Below, one piece after another: positions 27,562 through 37,149 of a stretch of 64,000 nucleotides of DNA (its first letter is position 1; every line of letters starts with the position of its first letter). The stretch is taken from contig NZ_JAMOIM010000026.1 in the NCBI RefSeq assembly GCF_026130545.1, forward strand, positions 1-64,000, read 5' to 3'. Both the position numbers and the translations under genes were made by a program. The notes beneath the pieces were generated by a model, which was not told the DNA's origin, searched no databases, and was given only the letters and a program-made list of their open reading frames with translations. The DNA comes from Lichenifustis flavocetrariae (GTDB taxonomy: Bacteria > Pseudomonadota > Alphaproteobacteria > Rhizobiales > Beijerinckiaceae).

Positions 27562-28494
27562 TCAGACGCGTTCCGACCAGAATTCAACAAGCTTGGCTTG
27601 GGTGTTCCCCATATTGAAGCGGGCGGCGGTTGCCTGGGCCTCGTCGAGAACATCGGCGACCTCGCGGCTTCCCGCGGCCAGCATATGGCATGCCAGCGCG
27701 AGCGCGTCGGCGCATCCCAATAGATCGCCTTCCGCGAGCCAGTAGCCGTTGCGGGACGTGGCATATTCCCGGCCACCGTCGCCGTGGAAGCCGACCACCA
27801 ACGTTCGGTAGCTCATCGCCTCGACAGGGGGAAGACCGAAGCCCTCACGATGGGACAGTGAAAGGAACATCGCCGCGCTGCCCAGGGCCTTCATGGCGTC
27901 GGCATGGGCGCATTTGTCGATGGAGCGCCAGGAGATATCCTTCAGATCCTTGTGCTTGCGCCGGAAGAGATCCCTTATAATCCCCGCATCCGCGCCGGCC
28001 TTGCGGGGCATGAACGCGACGACGAGGGATTTATCCTGCGGGATCGCTGCTGGGAGTTCGATCCCGCACGGAACGACCCGGACGTCACTCACGCCATAGT
28101 AGCGTTCGAGGTGATTCGCGACGATGCGACTGCAGCAGAGGACGGATTCTACTCCGAACGTGCTGAAGTCCTGTCCCGGTGCGAAAGTACGATGCACATT
28201 GAAGTGATTCTGGCAAAAGCAAACCTTTTCGGCGGCCGTCCCATTGAGCCGGGTGAAGTGTTGATGCCACCCCTCCGGGATCACCAGAATGTCGTCACCG
28301 GTAATATGGAAATCCCGTTCCAGCACCACCGGGACACCCAAATTGTAGAAATGAGCGTCGGACAGATCGTTCGTGACAAGCGCGGCATCGAAGCCGGCCT
28401 CGACAAGCATCCTCACGTGACGCCTGGTCTGGTGACACCCGCCGGATGGCTCCGGAAAGGATCGTAGCATGTAGCGAATGCGGCGCTTGCCCAT
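27562..28494 (-). CDS. GT-B glycosyltransferase (GT4-like)
   Basis: A 310-residue protein shorter than usual GT4 enzymes. The N-terminal domain holds SFPEPSGGCHQTRRHVRMLV and a nucleotide-binding-like core. The C-terminal donor domain contains AAMFLSLSHREGFGLPPVEAM, with the conserved Glu-x7-Glu spacing, and a GFHGDGGREYA loop. It begins one base after the stop of the upstream GT4 gene (TGA-C-ATG), so the two are certainly co-transcribed. A methyltransferase gene follows 40 nt downstream. Its role is transfer of one sugar during glycan assembly; specificity is unknown. Confidence 0.75.
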   Translation of the reverse strand: MGKRRIRYMLRSFPEPSGGCHQTRRHVRMLVEAGFDAALVTNDLSDAHFYNLGVPVVLERDFHITGDDILVIPEGWHQHFTRLNGTAAEKVCFCQNHFNVHRTFAPGQDFSTFGVESVLCCSRIVANHLERYYGVSDVRVVPCGIELPAAIPQDKSLVVAFMPRKAGADAGIIRDLFRRKHKDLKDISWRSIDKCAHADAMKALGSAAMFLSLSHREGFGLPPVEAMSYRTLVVGFHGDGGREYATSRNGYWLAEGDLLGCADALALACHMLAAGSREVADVLDEAQATAARFNMGNTQAKLVEFWSERV

Positions 28495-28495
28495 G

Positions 28496-29734
28496 TCAAT
28501 CGCCTCGCCCTGGTCCGGAGGCGATGAGGTTCTCGATCAGCGCCAATTGCCGCGGAAGGCAAACCGATTGGAGGTCATAGCGCGCCAGGACCGTGTTGCG
28601 CGCAGCCCGGCGCAGGTCCCGAAAGCGTTCGGGTTTCGACAGGGCTTCGTTCACGCGGTCAGCGAGGCCTGCGACGTCGAAGAAATCGACCAATAGGCCA
28701 TTGTGGCCATCCTCGATCACTTCCTCTACGGGGGCCGTTCTTGACCCGATGACGAGGCATTCGCTCGCCATGGCTTCCAGCATCGACCAAGACAATACAA
28801 ACGGGTAAGTCAGGTAGACGTGGGCGGCCGAGACGTGCATGACGGCACGGAATTCCGGTGTCGCCAGATGGCCTGTGAAATGGATCTTGCTGAGGTCGAG
28901 CGACACTTCAGCCAACATGCGCTTTTTGTAACTGTCACCCTCGGGCAACCTGCGGCCATAACTCACTCCTTCCTGACCGACGATCAGGATCTCGGCGTCG
29001 GGATGGCGACGCTGGATCTCGGGGAGTGCCCGCATGAAGATATGGAAGCCGCGATAAGGTTCGAGGTTGCGAGCCACGAATGTCACGATCTTCTGGCCCG
29101 GTCGAAGTTCCCGCCCATCGGGCAGGATGAAGCGGGCTTCAGGGTTTGGTCGGATGGCGTTGGTGTCGATCCCCTCGTGGATCACCGACATCTTCTGACG
29201 AAATTCGTTCGGATGGGTGCTGAACTGCCACTGGGTCGGCGTCAGCCCCCAGTCCGTGGCATGATTCGAAAGCAACGCCACCGAATTCCTGATTCGAAGG
29301 GACAGCCAGGCGTCAATCGAGGGTGGCTGTTCGGGATCGAATCCGACGTCCTGCCCGATCGCTTTGAAAAAAAACTCGAAGTAGGTCAACAGCGGCACCC
29401 GAGGCGCCGCATCCTTGACGAACAGGGTTTCGCCCCAGCCGGCATGTCCGACGATGATGTCGGGCTTAAAACCGTGCTTCTCAAGGTTCTTGACCGACCG
29501 GAAAGCTGCCTGGCCATACAGAACCGCCGATTCCAAACTCTTCACATAAGGATGGCTGGCCTCATGGGCTTCCCTCGGCGTCGGATACATGACTTTCGTC
29601 ACGCCCGCGATCTGGTTGATCTGGTTCTTCGTGATGAATGCCACGTCGTGGCCGTGTGCCTTGAGGTATCGACAAAGGTGCAGAAACTGCGCCGGCATGT
29701 TCTGGTGGATAAAAAGGTAGGATCTCTTGGTCAT
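28496..29734 (-). CDS. GT4 family glycosyltransferase
   Basis: A 412-residue GT-B enzyme. The N-terminus reads SYLFIHQNMPAQFLHLCRYL. The donor domain begins near residue 218 (IVTFVARNLEPYRGFHIFMR), continues with EILIVGQEGVSYG, and holds WSMLEAMASECLVIGS and the DGHNGLLVDFFD loop that contacts the nucleotide sugar. The N-terminal pattern matches GT4 enzymes found with RTX/S-layer and exopolysaccharide loci. It is the first gene of a pair with the following GT-B gene and has about 70 nt of non-coding DNA to the acyltransferase gene upstream. Confidence 0.85.
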   Translation of the reverse strand: MTKRSYLFIHQNMPAQFLHLCRYLKAHGHDVAFITKNQINQIAGVTKVMYPTPREAHEASHPYVKSLESAVLYGQAAFRSVKNLEKHGFKPDIIVGHAGWGETLFVKDAAPRVPLLTYFEFFFKAIGQDVGFDPEQPPSIDAWLSLRIRNSVALLSNHATDWGLTPTQWQFSTHPNEFRQKMSVIHEGIDTNAIRPNPEARFILPDGRELRPGQKIVTFVARNLEPYRGFHIFMRALPEIQRRHPDAEILIVGQEGVSYGRRLPEGDSYKKRMLAEVSLDLSKIHFTGHLATPEFRAVMHVSAAHVYLTYPFVLSWSMLEAMASECLVIGSRTAPVEEVIEDGHNGLLVDFFDVAGLADRVNEALSKPERFRDLRRAARNTVLARYDLQSVCLPRQLALIENLIASGPGRGD

Positions 29735-29804
29735 GCCGCAGACAGCTGAATTTCACAGGATCGGTTAAGACCGCCCGTCCTATAGGATGATCCTTCTTGT
29801 TCGC

Positions 29805-31025
29805 CTATATGGCTTCGCCGGCGCCGGCAAGCTGTGGGGTGCTCCTATCGAGTCGACGCAGAACGCTTAGCGCCGGCTGCTCCACCAAACGCCATGACAT
29901 CAGCGCGCAGGCGAGGGTTCCGGCGGCGGATAGGGCGACGACGAGATGGAAATTGTGGCCATCGAAGAGGCGCGTCGTCACGAGGTTTTGGATCGGATAG
30001 GCGTAAAGGAAGGTGCCATAGGAGAGATCGCCGATCCGGCGATAGGTCCGGCTATAAAGCCAGCGCGTCTTGCCGAGTTCGATCACCGACAACGTGAGCA
30101 GCAGGATGATGCCGGCGCGGCCGAATGCCGGCGAGGGACCGAAGGTGATCAGCCCCGCGGGAACGAGGAGGAAGATCAGACGGACGCGCTCGGTGAGGGG
30201 CTCCGAAGCCGCGTAGGTGGCTCCGGCCAGGAAGGTCATGAAGAAGCGCAGAAGATTGAAACTATTGTATCGCGAGAAGAACACCGCGGGGTCGGGGTTC
30301 GGCGTGGTGGAGATGTGGTGGATGTAGGCGCCTGCGAACAATGCCGCCGCGATGGCCGGGACGGCCGGGCGGCCGAGGAGGCGCAAAGGCGTGAGCCTGT
30401 GCAGGACGAGCAGCAGGGCGTAGCACAGAAGCTCGTATTTGACCGTCCAGATCGAGCCGTTGATGACCGGCCAGCGCGCATCGGCCAGGACGCCCGGGAG
30501 CTGGAACTGTGTCGGCGTTGTCACGATGGGCAGGTCGTGGACCAGGAAGCTGTGGGTCTGAGCGTCGCTCCAGAAATCCATCTGAGAAAGCGACGTGACG
30601 ACCGAGCCGAGAACGACGCAAAACAGCATGTTGACGATCCATGCCGGGTAGATTCGCAGAAGCCGCGCGGCGGAAAAGCGCAAGATGCGTGGATCGCGCG
30701 CAAGGCTGAGGGCAACCAAATAGCCGCTCAGTCCGAAGAAGATATAGAGGCCTGTGCTGGATAGAGTGATGCCGAGCGGACCGAGCGGAGGCTCCAGATA
30801 ACCGGCCATGCCGAGCTCATGGCTGTAAAACACGCAGAAGGCCGCAAACATCCTGATCGCGTCGAAAGAGTTGCGGCGATCGGCCTTCGCGGGCTGAGGA
30901 AGGTGTGGCTTCTGATCGGTCGCGAGATCAATCGTCTGGGCCGTTACTGCGGCCTCTTCTGTGAGGGATGCGTTGCCGTTTGGACGCGTATCTGTGGACG
31001 TAGCCGGCAAGAGTCTTGGCCTCAC
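29805..31025 (-). CDS. acyltransferase 3 family membrane protein
   Basis: About 406 residues with ten or so transmembrane helices. The family markers are an N-terminal NSFDAIRMFAAFCVFYSHE (the catalytic His is the one in YSHE), GLYIFFGLSGYLVALSLARD and SAARLLRIYPAW. These proteins O-acylate (usually O-acetylate) glycans at the periplasmic face. The first 50 residues are hydrophilic and may not all be translated; the listed GTG start is the outer limit. It begins the long minus-strand run that contains the RTX gene. Confidence 0.85.
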   Translation of the reverse strand: MRPRLLPATSTDTRPNGNASLTEEAAVTAQTIDLATDQKPHLPQPAKADRRNSFDAIRMFAAFCVFYSHELGMAGYLEPPLGPLGITLSSTGLYIFFGLSGYLVALSLARDPRILRFSAARLLRIYPAWIVNMLFCVVLGSVVTSLSQMDFWSDAQTHSFLVHDLPIVTTPTQFQLPGVLADARWPVINGSIWTVKYELLCYALLLVLHRLTPLRLLGRPAVPAIAAALFAGAYIHHISTTPNPDPAVFFSRYNSFNLLRFFMTFLAGATYAASEPLTERVRLIFLLVPAGLITFGPSPAFGRAGIILLLTLSVIELGKTRWLYSRTYRRIGDLSYGTFLYAYPIQNLVTTRLFDGHNFHLVVALSAAGTLACALMSWRLVEQPALSVLRRLDRSTPQLAGAGEAI

Positions 31026-31047
31026 AGGTCACCGGATCGGAGTCGGG

Positions 31048-32193
31048 TCATGCGGCGGATCCTACTTGAGGCGGTGATCGTCTGCCCAGCCGCAAAATCG
31101 GCTTCTCGACAGCCAGGTGGATGAGCGCAGCGCCGATCACCGTGCTCGCCGTGATCAGCATGAGTTGGACAAGACTCGCGGCGCGAACGTCACCCGAGAA
31201 GGCCGCCACCAAAGAGGGAAGGGTCGATCGCAGCAGGATGATGACGATCGGGTGGACGAGGTAAAGCGCGTAGGACGCGTCGCCCAGGAAGCCCAGAAGC
31301 CGATGCGGAGACGCAGCGGGACCGCGCTTGAGCGTGAGCCCGGCGAAAACGGCCGCACAGGGCAGGCCCCAGAACAGCCAGCGCCACGCCGCGTGCTCCG
31401 GGTCGTCCGGCGAGAAGCCGATGTTGGCGCGGGCGACGACAATGAGGGCCACGAGACCGGCCATGATGGCGAGTATCGCGGCGGCCCGGGGAAGCCGCCC
31501 TTTGTGGCGGTAAAACATGCCAAGCAGAAGGCCGAAGATAAAGTCGAGCAGCACAGGATGCGCCCAGAACCTCAGCGCTCCCGGGAGGTCGATTAAACGC
31601 CCGCACAGGACGAATGCGCAGAGAGAGGCTACGATCAACCACAATCCCCGTTGCAGCCGAAAGCCGAGCGCCACCGCGAAACAGACATAGAAGAACATCT
31701 CGTAGTTGAGCGTCCAGCCGATCCCGTAGGTCGGCAGCATTGACCCCATCTGATTGCGCACGGGCCAGAACACCAGCGATGCGGCGAGCCCGCTCGCGTC
31801 CAAGCCATGCCAGTTGCCACGGGCCATCAGCAACAACAGGTAACCCGTCGTCGCGAGCCAATAGAGTGGCACGACACGCAGCAGGCGTCTGCCGAGGAAC
31901 ACACGTCGACTGCCGGGTTGTCCGAAGAGATGCGCTGAACTGTGCACCATCACGAACCCCGAGATGATGAAGAACAGGTCCACGCCGGCCGCACCGATAT
32001 TGAAGAAGGCGGTGAGATCAGACCCGCCGTGGGAGGCCACGTCACCCACCGCATGCGACAGCATCACCGCGAGGGCCGCAAAAGCGCGCGCATATTGTAT
32101 TCCTGCGAGGCGTTCATGAGACGCCCTGACGCCGACCGTGCTCAACGGCCGGTCGACGGATTGCGGGGCAGGGGCGAGGGAGGTACAAGACAT
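31048..32193 (-). CDS. acyltransferase 3 family membrane protein
   Basis: About 381 residues starting at an internal ATG; a frame 129 codons longer exists but would cover the divergent gene. Family markers are IQYARAFAALAVMLSHAVGD (His near the end of helix 1), GVDLFFIISGFVMVHSS and RRLLRVVPLYW. Ten hydrophobic helices are visible, and the C-terminus ends after VEKPILRL, a common ending for the family. It probably O-acetylates the same surface glycan as its neighbour, and is only 22 nt from the next acyltransferase gene downstream. Confidence 0.85.
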   Translation of the reverse strand: MSCTSLAPAPQSVDRPLSTVGVRASHERLAGIQYARAFAALAVMLSHAVGDVASHGGSDLTAFFNIGAAGVDLFFIISGFVMVHSSAHLFGQPGSRRVFLGRRLLRVVPLYWLATTGYLLLLMARGNWHGLDASGLAASLVFWPVRNQMGSMLPTYGIGWTLNYEMFFYVCFAVALGFRLQRGLWLIVASLCAFVLCGRLIDLPGALRFWAHPVLLDFIFGLLLGMFYRHKGRLPRAAAILAIMAGLVALIVVARANIGFSPDDPEHAAWRWLFWGLPCAAVFAGLTLKRGPAASPHRLLGFLGDASYALYLVHPIVIILLRSTLPSLVAAFSGDVRAASLVQLMLITASTVIGAALIHLAVEKPILRLGRRSPPQVGSAA

Positions 32194-32211
32194 CGAACCG
32201 GGAGGGTGTCT

Positions 32212-33273
32212 TTGGATCGCGTCGTCGCACCAGGTGGCCTTGGGCATCAGCCGCGCCGCTTGGCTGGCTTGGACGCATTGCGGGGAATAGCCGCCGTTGC
32301 GGTGTGTCTGTTCCATTGGGAACATATCGCCCTCGACACGCCCAATAGCACGCAGTTCTTTCGTTTCGGCCTGCTCGGCGTGGAGCTGTTTTTCCTCATC
32401 AGTGGTTTCGTCATTCTGATGGTGGCGGAACGCACAACGTCCGTGCAGGACTTTTTGAGTGCGCGAGTCGTTCGGCTCTATCCCGCTTATCTCCTGTCGG
32501 TGTTTCTGACGGCCATCTATGTTCTTGGCGTCGGCAAATACGATGCCCGCACGGTGCTGCTGAATACCACCATGCTGCAATCCTTTTTCGATATTCCCAA
32601 CATCGCCAATCCCTACTGGACGTTAGCCTTCGAAATCAGCTTCTACCTGGCGATGGCGGTCGTCCTGGCTTGCAATTCCCTCCGCCATATCGAAAGGCTG
32701 GCACTCGGGTGGCTGCTGCTTGCGGCCCTCTATCGCTTCGCCCTTCCTGGCTGGATGAGTTTCGATCCGCAACGGCCCTTGGTGCAGGCGAGCTACATCA
32801 TCGTCGCACCGCAGTTCGCACCCTTCTTCGTTCTCGGCATGTTGACATATCGGGCTTACCGAAAACAACTTGGCTGGATCGGCGCCGTGGCGATCGGTGT
32901 GGCCCTTCTGCTTACGGCGCAAGGTCGCGGCGATTTTGCCGAAATCCCGGGAACGGTTTACGCTGGATTCGCTTGCATTTCGGTGTGTTTGTTATTGGCC
33001 GCTTCCCGGTCGGTGATTCCGGGGGTTGCATTTCAAGCCATTGGATGGCTCGGGATCATCTCTTATCCTTTGTACTTGGTTCATTGTACGGCCGCAAACC
33101 TATGCGTCGTTGCTCTCGGCGGCATTATTTCTAAGCCTGCTGCGGTACTAATTTCGATTCCATTGTCTCTTTCACTGGCTGCCGCTATCCATTACGGGGT
33201 GGAGAAGCCTATTGCATTGACGCTTCGCCGCCACAGCAGGACGCCTTTCAGGGAAGCGCGCCTAACGGTTTGA
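32212..33273 (+). CDS. acyltransferase 3 family membrane protein
   Basis: About 353 residues, divergent from the previous acyltransferase. Markers are LAGLDALRGIAAVAVCLFHW, GVELFFLISGFVILMVAE and ARVVRLYPAYL, with around ten transmembrane helices and a VEKPIALTLRR ending. I place the start at a TTG six bases after a GGGAGG ribosome binding site; a GTG at 32206 is the alternative. The open frame extends far upstream through the divergent gene and is not used. The 18 bases between the two start codons leave no room for separate promoters, so one or both genes must be transcribed from within the other. Confidence 0.8.
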   Translation: MDRVVAPGGLGHQPRRLAGLDALRGIAAVAVCLFHWEHIALDTPNSTQFFRFGLLGVELFFLISGFVILMVAERTTSVQDFLSARVVRLYPAYLLSVFLTAIYVLGVGKYDARTVLLNTTMLQSFFDIPNIANPYWTLAFEISFYLAMAVVLACNSLRHIERLALGWLLLAALYRFALPGWMSFDPQRPLVQASYIIVAPQFAPFFVLGMLTYRAYRKQLGWIGAVAIGVALLLTAQGRGDFAEIPGTVYAGFACISVCLLLAASRSVIPGVAFQAIGWLGIISYPLYLVHCTAANLCVVALGGIISKPAAVLISIPLSLSLAAAIHYGVEKPIALTLRRHSRTPFREARLTV

Positions 33274-33560
33274 CCCCGGCCCTATGTTGTTCTGATCGGT
33301 AATGCGTGGGCAAAGACAAGGCGTGATGCGGCGTCTCGTTTGGACACGATGTCCGCTACTCTGCCGGCGTGCCGATAAACCGATCCTGCCGCCGACAGCA
33401 AGTTACGCTTCCCGCGCCGATCCAATCTTGGTGTCGTGTCTAGCCGGCGAAAGCGTCTGTTTTTTCCCTTAAATTTATCAGTCCTTTGGCGCACCCTTTG
33501 TTTAGATATTCAGCATTCCATGGCTCGGGTAAGTGAGACCGTCGTCCAGGAACTACGCGT

Positions 33561-35678
33561 ATGAGGATCAAGACCCAACTTCTCCTCAGTTTCGCGCTTA
33601 TGTTTTTGTTGCTGGCGGGTGTCGCAGGCGTCTCGATCGAGCGAATGGGGCAGATCGGGCGAATTGCGGGTGATCTGAACGGGCGGGTTGTCGACAAAAC
33701 ACGCATTGCCGCGAACATCACCGATCTTGAGCAGCAGATCCGCTTCGTCGACAGCTTCCTCCTCAAGGCAAGTGATCCGGACCAGGACCAGCTCGCGCGG
33801 GACCTTATCGAGAGTCGCAACAAAGCCGTCGACTCGCAGATCTTCAGCTACATGCGCTTTGTGGACTCGCCCTTGGAGCGCAGCCTGCTCCAGAACCTCG
33901 AGCGCAGTCGCTCCGTGTATTCCAGGCTCCAACAAGACATCCTGGGCACAGCAGCCGAGGGCCGACACAGACAAGTCGCCGACGATGAGGCAAGGCTAGC
34001 CAACGCTTTCGACCAGGTGAAGCGCCAAACCAAGGGTCTGGCCCTCGTTGCGGAAACGGAAGCGAGAGCGGCCCGCCAAGACGCCATTGTGATCGCCCAA
34101 GGAGCTGGCCGCACCGTGCTTGTCGTGGCAGGGATCGCGATGGCTACTGGCGTGATCATGATGGGTGTGCTGCTCACCGGCGTCTTCCGGCCAATGGCAC
34201 ATATCACCGAAGCCCTGATCGCCCTCTCCCAGGGGCGCCTCAATGTCGTCCTCCCGCCCTCCGGCCGCAATCGCGAGATCGACAGGATGACCCAGGCACT
34301 GGACATCTACCGAAACAACGCGGTCGCCTTGGCCAAGGCGCATGAGGAAACCAAGGCGGCGCACAGCCGCGCGGATGCCCTTGCCCGTCACGATGTTCTG
34401 ACGGGCTTGCCCAATCGCCGCGTGCTCGCCTCGGCGGTGAACGATATCATCAAGCGGAGTGCTCGCCGCAGCCTCGCCGCGGCGGTGCTGGTTCTCGACC
34501 TCGACCGATTCAAGCCCGTCAACGACATTCACGGTCACAGTGCGGGCGACAAGGTTCTGTGCGAAGTGGCAACACGGCTGGGTGCAATTCTCCGTGTCGG
34601 AGATGTGGCCGCACGCCTCGGCGGCGACGAGTTCGCAATCATCTTGGAATTTGAACCCGGCTCAGATACGCCGCACCGCGTCGCCAAACGCATCCTTGCA
34701 TGCATCAACGCCCCCATCCTGTTGGACGGGCGTAGCGTCTCTGTCGGCACATCCATTGGCATCGCCGTATCTCCCACAGACGGGGATGACGCGGAGACCC
34801 TCCTGCATGCGGCTGACCTCGCCATGTTCAAGGCGAAGCGTGAAGGACGTGGAAGCTTTCGTTTCTTCGAGGCGGAAATGGACGTGCAGTTGCGCGCCCG
34901 CGCCGATCTGGAAGCCAGGATCTGCCATGCGATCTTAAAGGGCGACATCCGGCCGCACTACCAGCCGCTGGTCGACTTGCGGACGGATACGATCGTGGGT
35001 TTCGAGGTTCTGGCGCGCTGGCACGACGGCGAGTTGTTGCGGTCCCCAGACGAGTTCATTCAAATCGCCGACGAAGCCGGCCTGATGCCGCAATTGACCT
35101 ATTCGGTGCTTCGACAGGCCTGCCGGGACTCCCTGGCGTGGCCGAACACCCTCACGCTCGCCGTCAACGTGACACCGGCGCAAATTTCTGACCCGGGTTT
35201 GCCCGGAGCCCTGTTCGAAATCTTGCAGCAAGAGAAATTCCCACCCTCGCGGCTTGAATTGGAGATCACCGAGAACGCATTGATTGGTGACATCGCGAGC
35301 GCCAAGAACGTCATGGCCATCCTGCGCCAACATGGCGTGAGGATCTCCCTCGACGATTTCGGCACGGGTTACTCCAGCCTGCACCACCTGCGCGAATTGA
35401 AGTTCGACAAGATCAAGATTGACCGGTCGTTCGTGCAATCGATGCCGACCAACGCGGAGTCCATGAAGATCGTCGAGACTATTTTGGCGTTGGGTCGGAG
35501 CCTCGGCATCGATACTTTGGCTGAGGGCGTCGAGGACGTTGGTCACCTTCGCCACCTTGTGGACCAGGGATGCGAATTCGGACAGGGCTACCATTTTGGC
35601 AAGCCTCTGCCAGCCGGCGCGGCCAGCGATCTACTCACCAAGCAGAATCCGCCCGCTCTTCTCACCTCGGCGGCGTAA
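33561..35678 (+). CDS. membrane GGDEF-EAL c-di-GMP protein with HAMP linker
   Basis: A 705-residue protein. It has an N-terminal transmembrane helix, a helical periplasmic sensor domain of about 150 residues, a second helix near residues 185-210 and a HAMP linker. A GGDEF domain follows with an intact GGDEF motif at residues 354-358. The EAL domain starts with EVL in place of EAL (Glu482 kept). It retains ITENALI, the DDFGTGYSS loop near residue 598, KIDRSFV, EGVED and GQGYHFGKP, so the phosphodiesterase site looks complete. It could both make and degrade c-di-GMP. Given the neighbourhood it may tune secretion or polysaccharide output. An AGGAA ribosome binding site precedes the ATG. Confidence 0.92.
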   Translation: MRIKTQLLLSFALMFLLLAGVAGVSIERMGQIGRIAGDLNGRVVDKTRIAANITDLEQQIRFVDSFLLKASDPDQDQLARDLIESRNKAVDSQIFSYMRFVDSPLERSLLQNLERSRSVYSRLQQDILGTAAEGRHRQVADDEARLANAFDQVKRQTKGLALVAETEARAARQDAIVIAQGAGRTVLVVAGIAMATGVIMMGVLLTGVFRPMAHITEALIALSQGRLNVVLPPSGRNREIDRMTQALDIYRNNAVALAKAHEETKAAHSRADALARHDVLTGLPNRRVLASAVNDIIKRSARRSLAAAVLVLDLDRFKPVNDIHGHSAGDKVLCEVATRLGAILRVGDVAARLGGDEFAIILEFEPGSDTPHRVAKRILACINAPILLDGRSVSVGTSIGIAVSPTDGDDAETLLHAADLAMFKAKREGRGSFRFFEAEMDVQLRARADLEARICHAILKGDIRPHYQPLVDLRTDTIVGFEVLARWHDGELLRSPDEFIQIADEAGLMPQLTYSVLRQACRDSLAWPNTLTLAVNVTPAQISDPGLPGALFEILQQEKFPPSRLELEITENALIGDIASAKNVMAILRQHGVRISLDDFGTGYSSLHHLRELKFDKIKIDRSFVQSMPTNAESMKIVETILALGRSLGIDTLAEGVEDVGHLRHLVDQGCEFGQGYHFGKPLPAGAASDLLTKQNPPALLTSAA

Positions 35679-35791
35679 TGCAGCCCAAGCGAGAGGAAAG
35701 CGGGTGTCGAGTTGCGGTGCAGGATCTCTCATTCCGACAGGGCGAGAATGGCCATCTGCTCATGCGATTCCCCGACGCATGCTGGCTTGGC

Positions 35792-36808
35792 TCAAATCTC
35801 TTTTGCCCCGCTGCCACACACACGTTTCGGGACAAGCTGGCCGCTCCGTCGGCCATGAGAATGGTCGTCGCCGCCTTCGAGACCTCGTGGTGGTCCGAGG
35901 CGTGCCGCGAGTCCGTCACGGACGCCGAGCAGTAAGAGCTTCAGGACGGACCACTTCAATCGGTGATGGAGCAGGAAGGCGCCCGTCTGCACCGGAAGAT
36001 AGGCAACCTGCTTCAGCTTCCAACTTAGGGGAATATGCCCGAGACGCAGGCCGTAGACGGTATTCCGGACCACGCAATACATGCGGAAGGGGCGCTGTTT
36101 CGGCATGCGCCACCCGAACCGCCGGCTGCCGATCACCCCGGATCCGACCGCGTGCGGCATCGCGCAACTCGTCTGGACCCAGCAGGAGTACCCCTGGCGC
36201 ACCGCGCGGAAACTCCATTCCAGGTCGATGCCGTCGATGAAGTAGTCGGCCCGGAAAAACCCGATGCGGCGCAACACGTCCGTCGCGACCAGCGACCCGG
36301 ACGTCGGCACGAAGGAGACCTGCCGCGCGGAGCCGAGGGCAGGGCGATTGAGGTATTGGTAGGTCGGCGCCTTGCTGATCGTCCCCGGTTCTGGAACGAG
36401 GACCGGGCTGACGACAGCCGGACGCACCCCGGCATCGACGAGGTCGGCCCATGCCGCGTCGAGCCGTCCAATGAGTCCCGATGGAGGGGTGGAATCCTGG
36501 TCGAAGAACACGATGCCACCGGCACCTCTGAGGCAGGCCGCCAGGGCGAGGATGTTGAGCCCGACGCCGATGCCGAGATTCGAGGTCGCCTCGATCATGC
36601 TCACATCCGGCAGGAATGCAAAATCGTGGCGCAGATCCTCAGGCAAGGCACTGTTGAGGAAGAGCACGACGCCCGTCGCCTGCTTCCGGAGCTCGTCAAC
36701 GAGCGTGCGCAACTGGACCGGGTTGGGATTGAACACCACCACGCCGGCCAAGATCGGCTCAAGTCTTGTTTTGCGGAGAGCGCTCGACACCATCTCCTGG
36801 TCAGGCAT
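35792..36808 (-). CDS. rhamnosyltransferase-like GT2 enzyme
   Basis: About 338 residues. The N-terminus reads LAGVVVFNPNPVQLRTLVDE, typical of rhamnosyltransferases of the RfbF/WbbL group. Next come NLGIGVGLNILALAA, the acidic FFDQDSTPP metal-binding segment and the acceptor-side YFIDGIDLEWSFRAVRQG. A longer open frame upstream adds 45 Arg/Ser-rich residues and is unlikely to be translated. The last 25 residues look unrelated to the family, so the 3' end may be altered. It converges on the GGDEF-EAL gene. Confidence 0.75.
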   Translation of the reverse strand: MPDQEMVSSALRKTRLEPILAGVVVFNPNPVQLRTLVDELRKQATGVVLFLNSALPEDLRHDFAFLPDVSMIEATSNLGIGVGLNILALAACLRGAGGIVFFDQDSTPPSGLIGRLDAAWADLVDAGVRPAVVSPVLVPEPGTISKAPTYQYLNRPALGSARQVSFVPTSGSLVATDVLRRIGFFRADYFIDGIDLEWSFRAVRQGYSCWVQTSCAMPHAVGSGVIGSRRFGWRMPKQRPFRMYCVVRNTVYGLRLGHIPLSWKLKQVAYLPVQTGAFLLHHRLKWSVLKLLLLGVRDGLAARLGPPRGLEGGDDHSHGRRSGQLVPKRVCGSGAKEI

Positions 36809-37149
36809 GCATTGTGCAGACCTGCGCGCGCGGCGCGACGCCGCGGTTGGTCGATGGCCACCGGACGATCCGGCGCGCGATGCTGTGACCTCCCCGTGTG
36901 AGGAGGCGGCCGAGCGGATGATAGCCGGAGAGCGCCGCGACACGCCTGATGGCGAGCGTCGGCAGCACCGAGAGGCGCGGCATCATCAACCCGCGAAGGT
37001 CATCGAGAGCCGCATGCATGTCAGTGCCATCACAAAGCGTTAGAGTCGTTGAGCGATGTGATCCGGATATCACGCGACATCCTGACCGCAAAGGCATCAT
37101 GGATCGCTTTGTCCCGGAGGCGCACCGTTCCTCGATTGGAGAACAAGCA

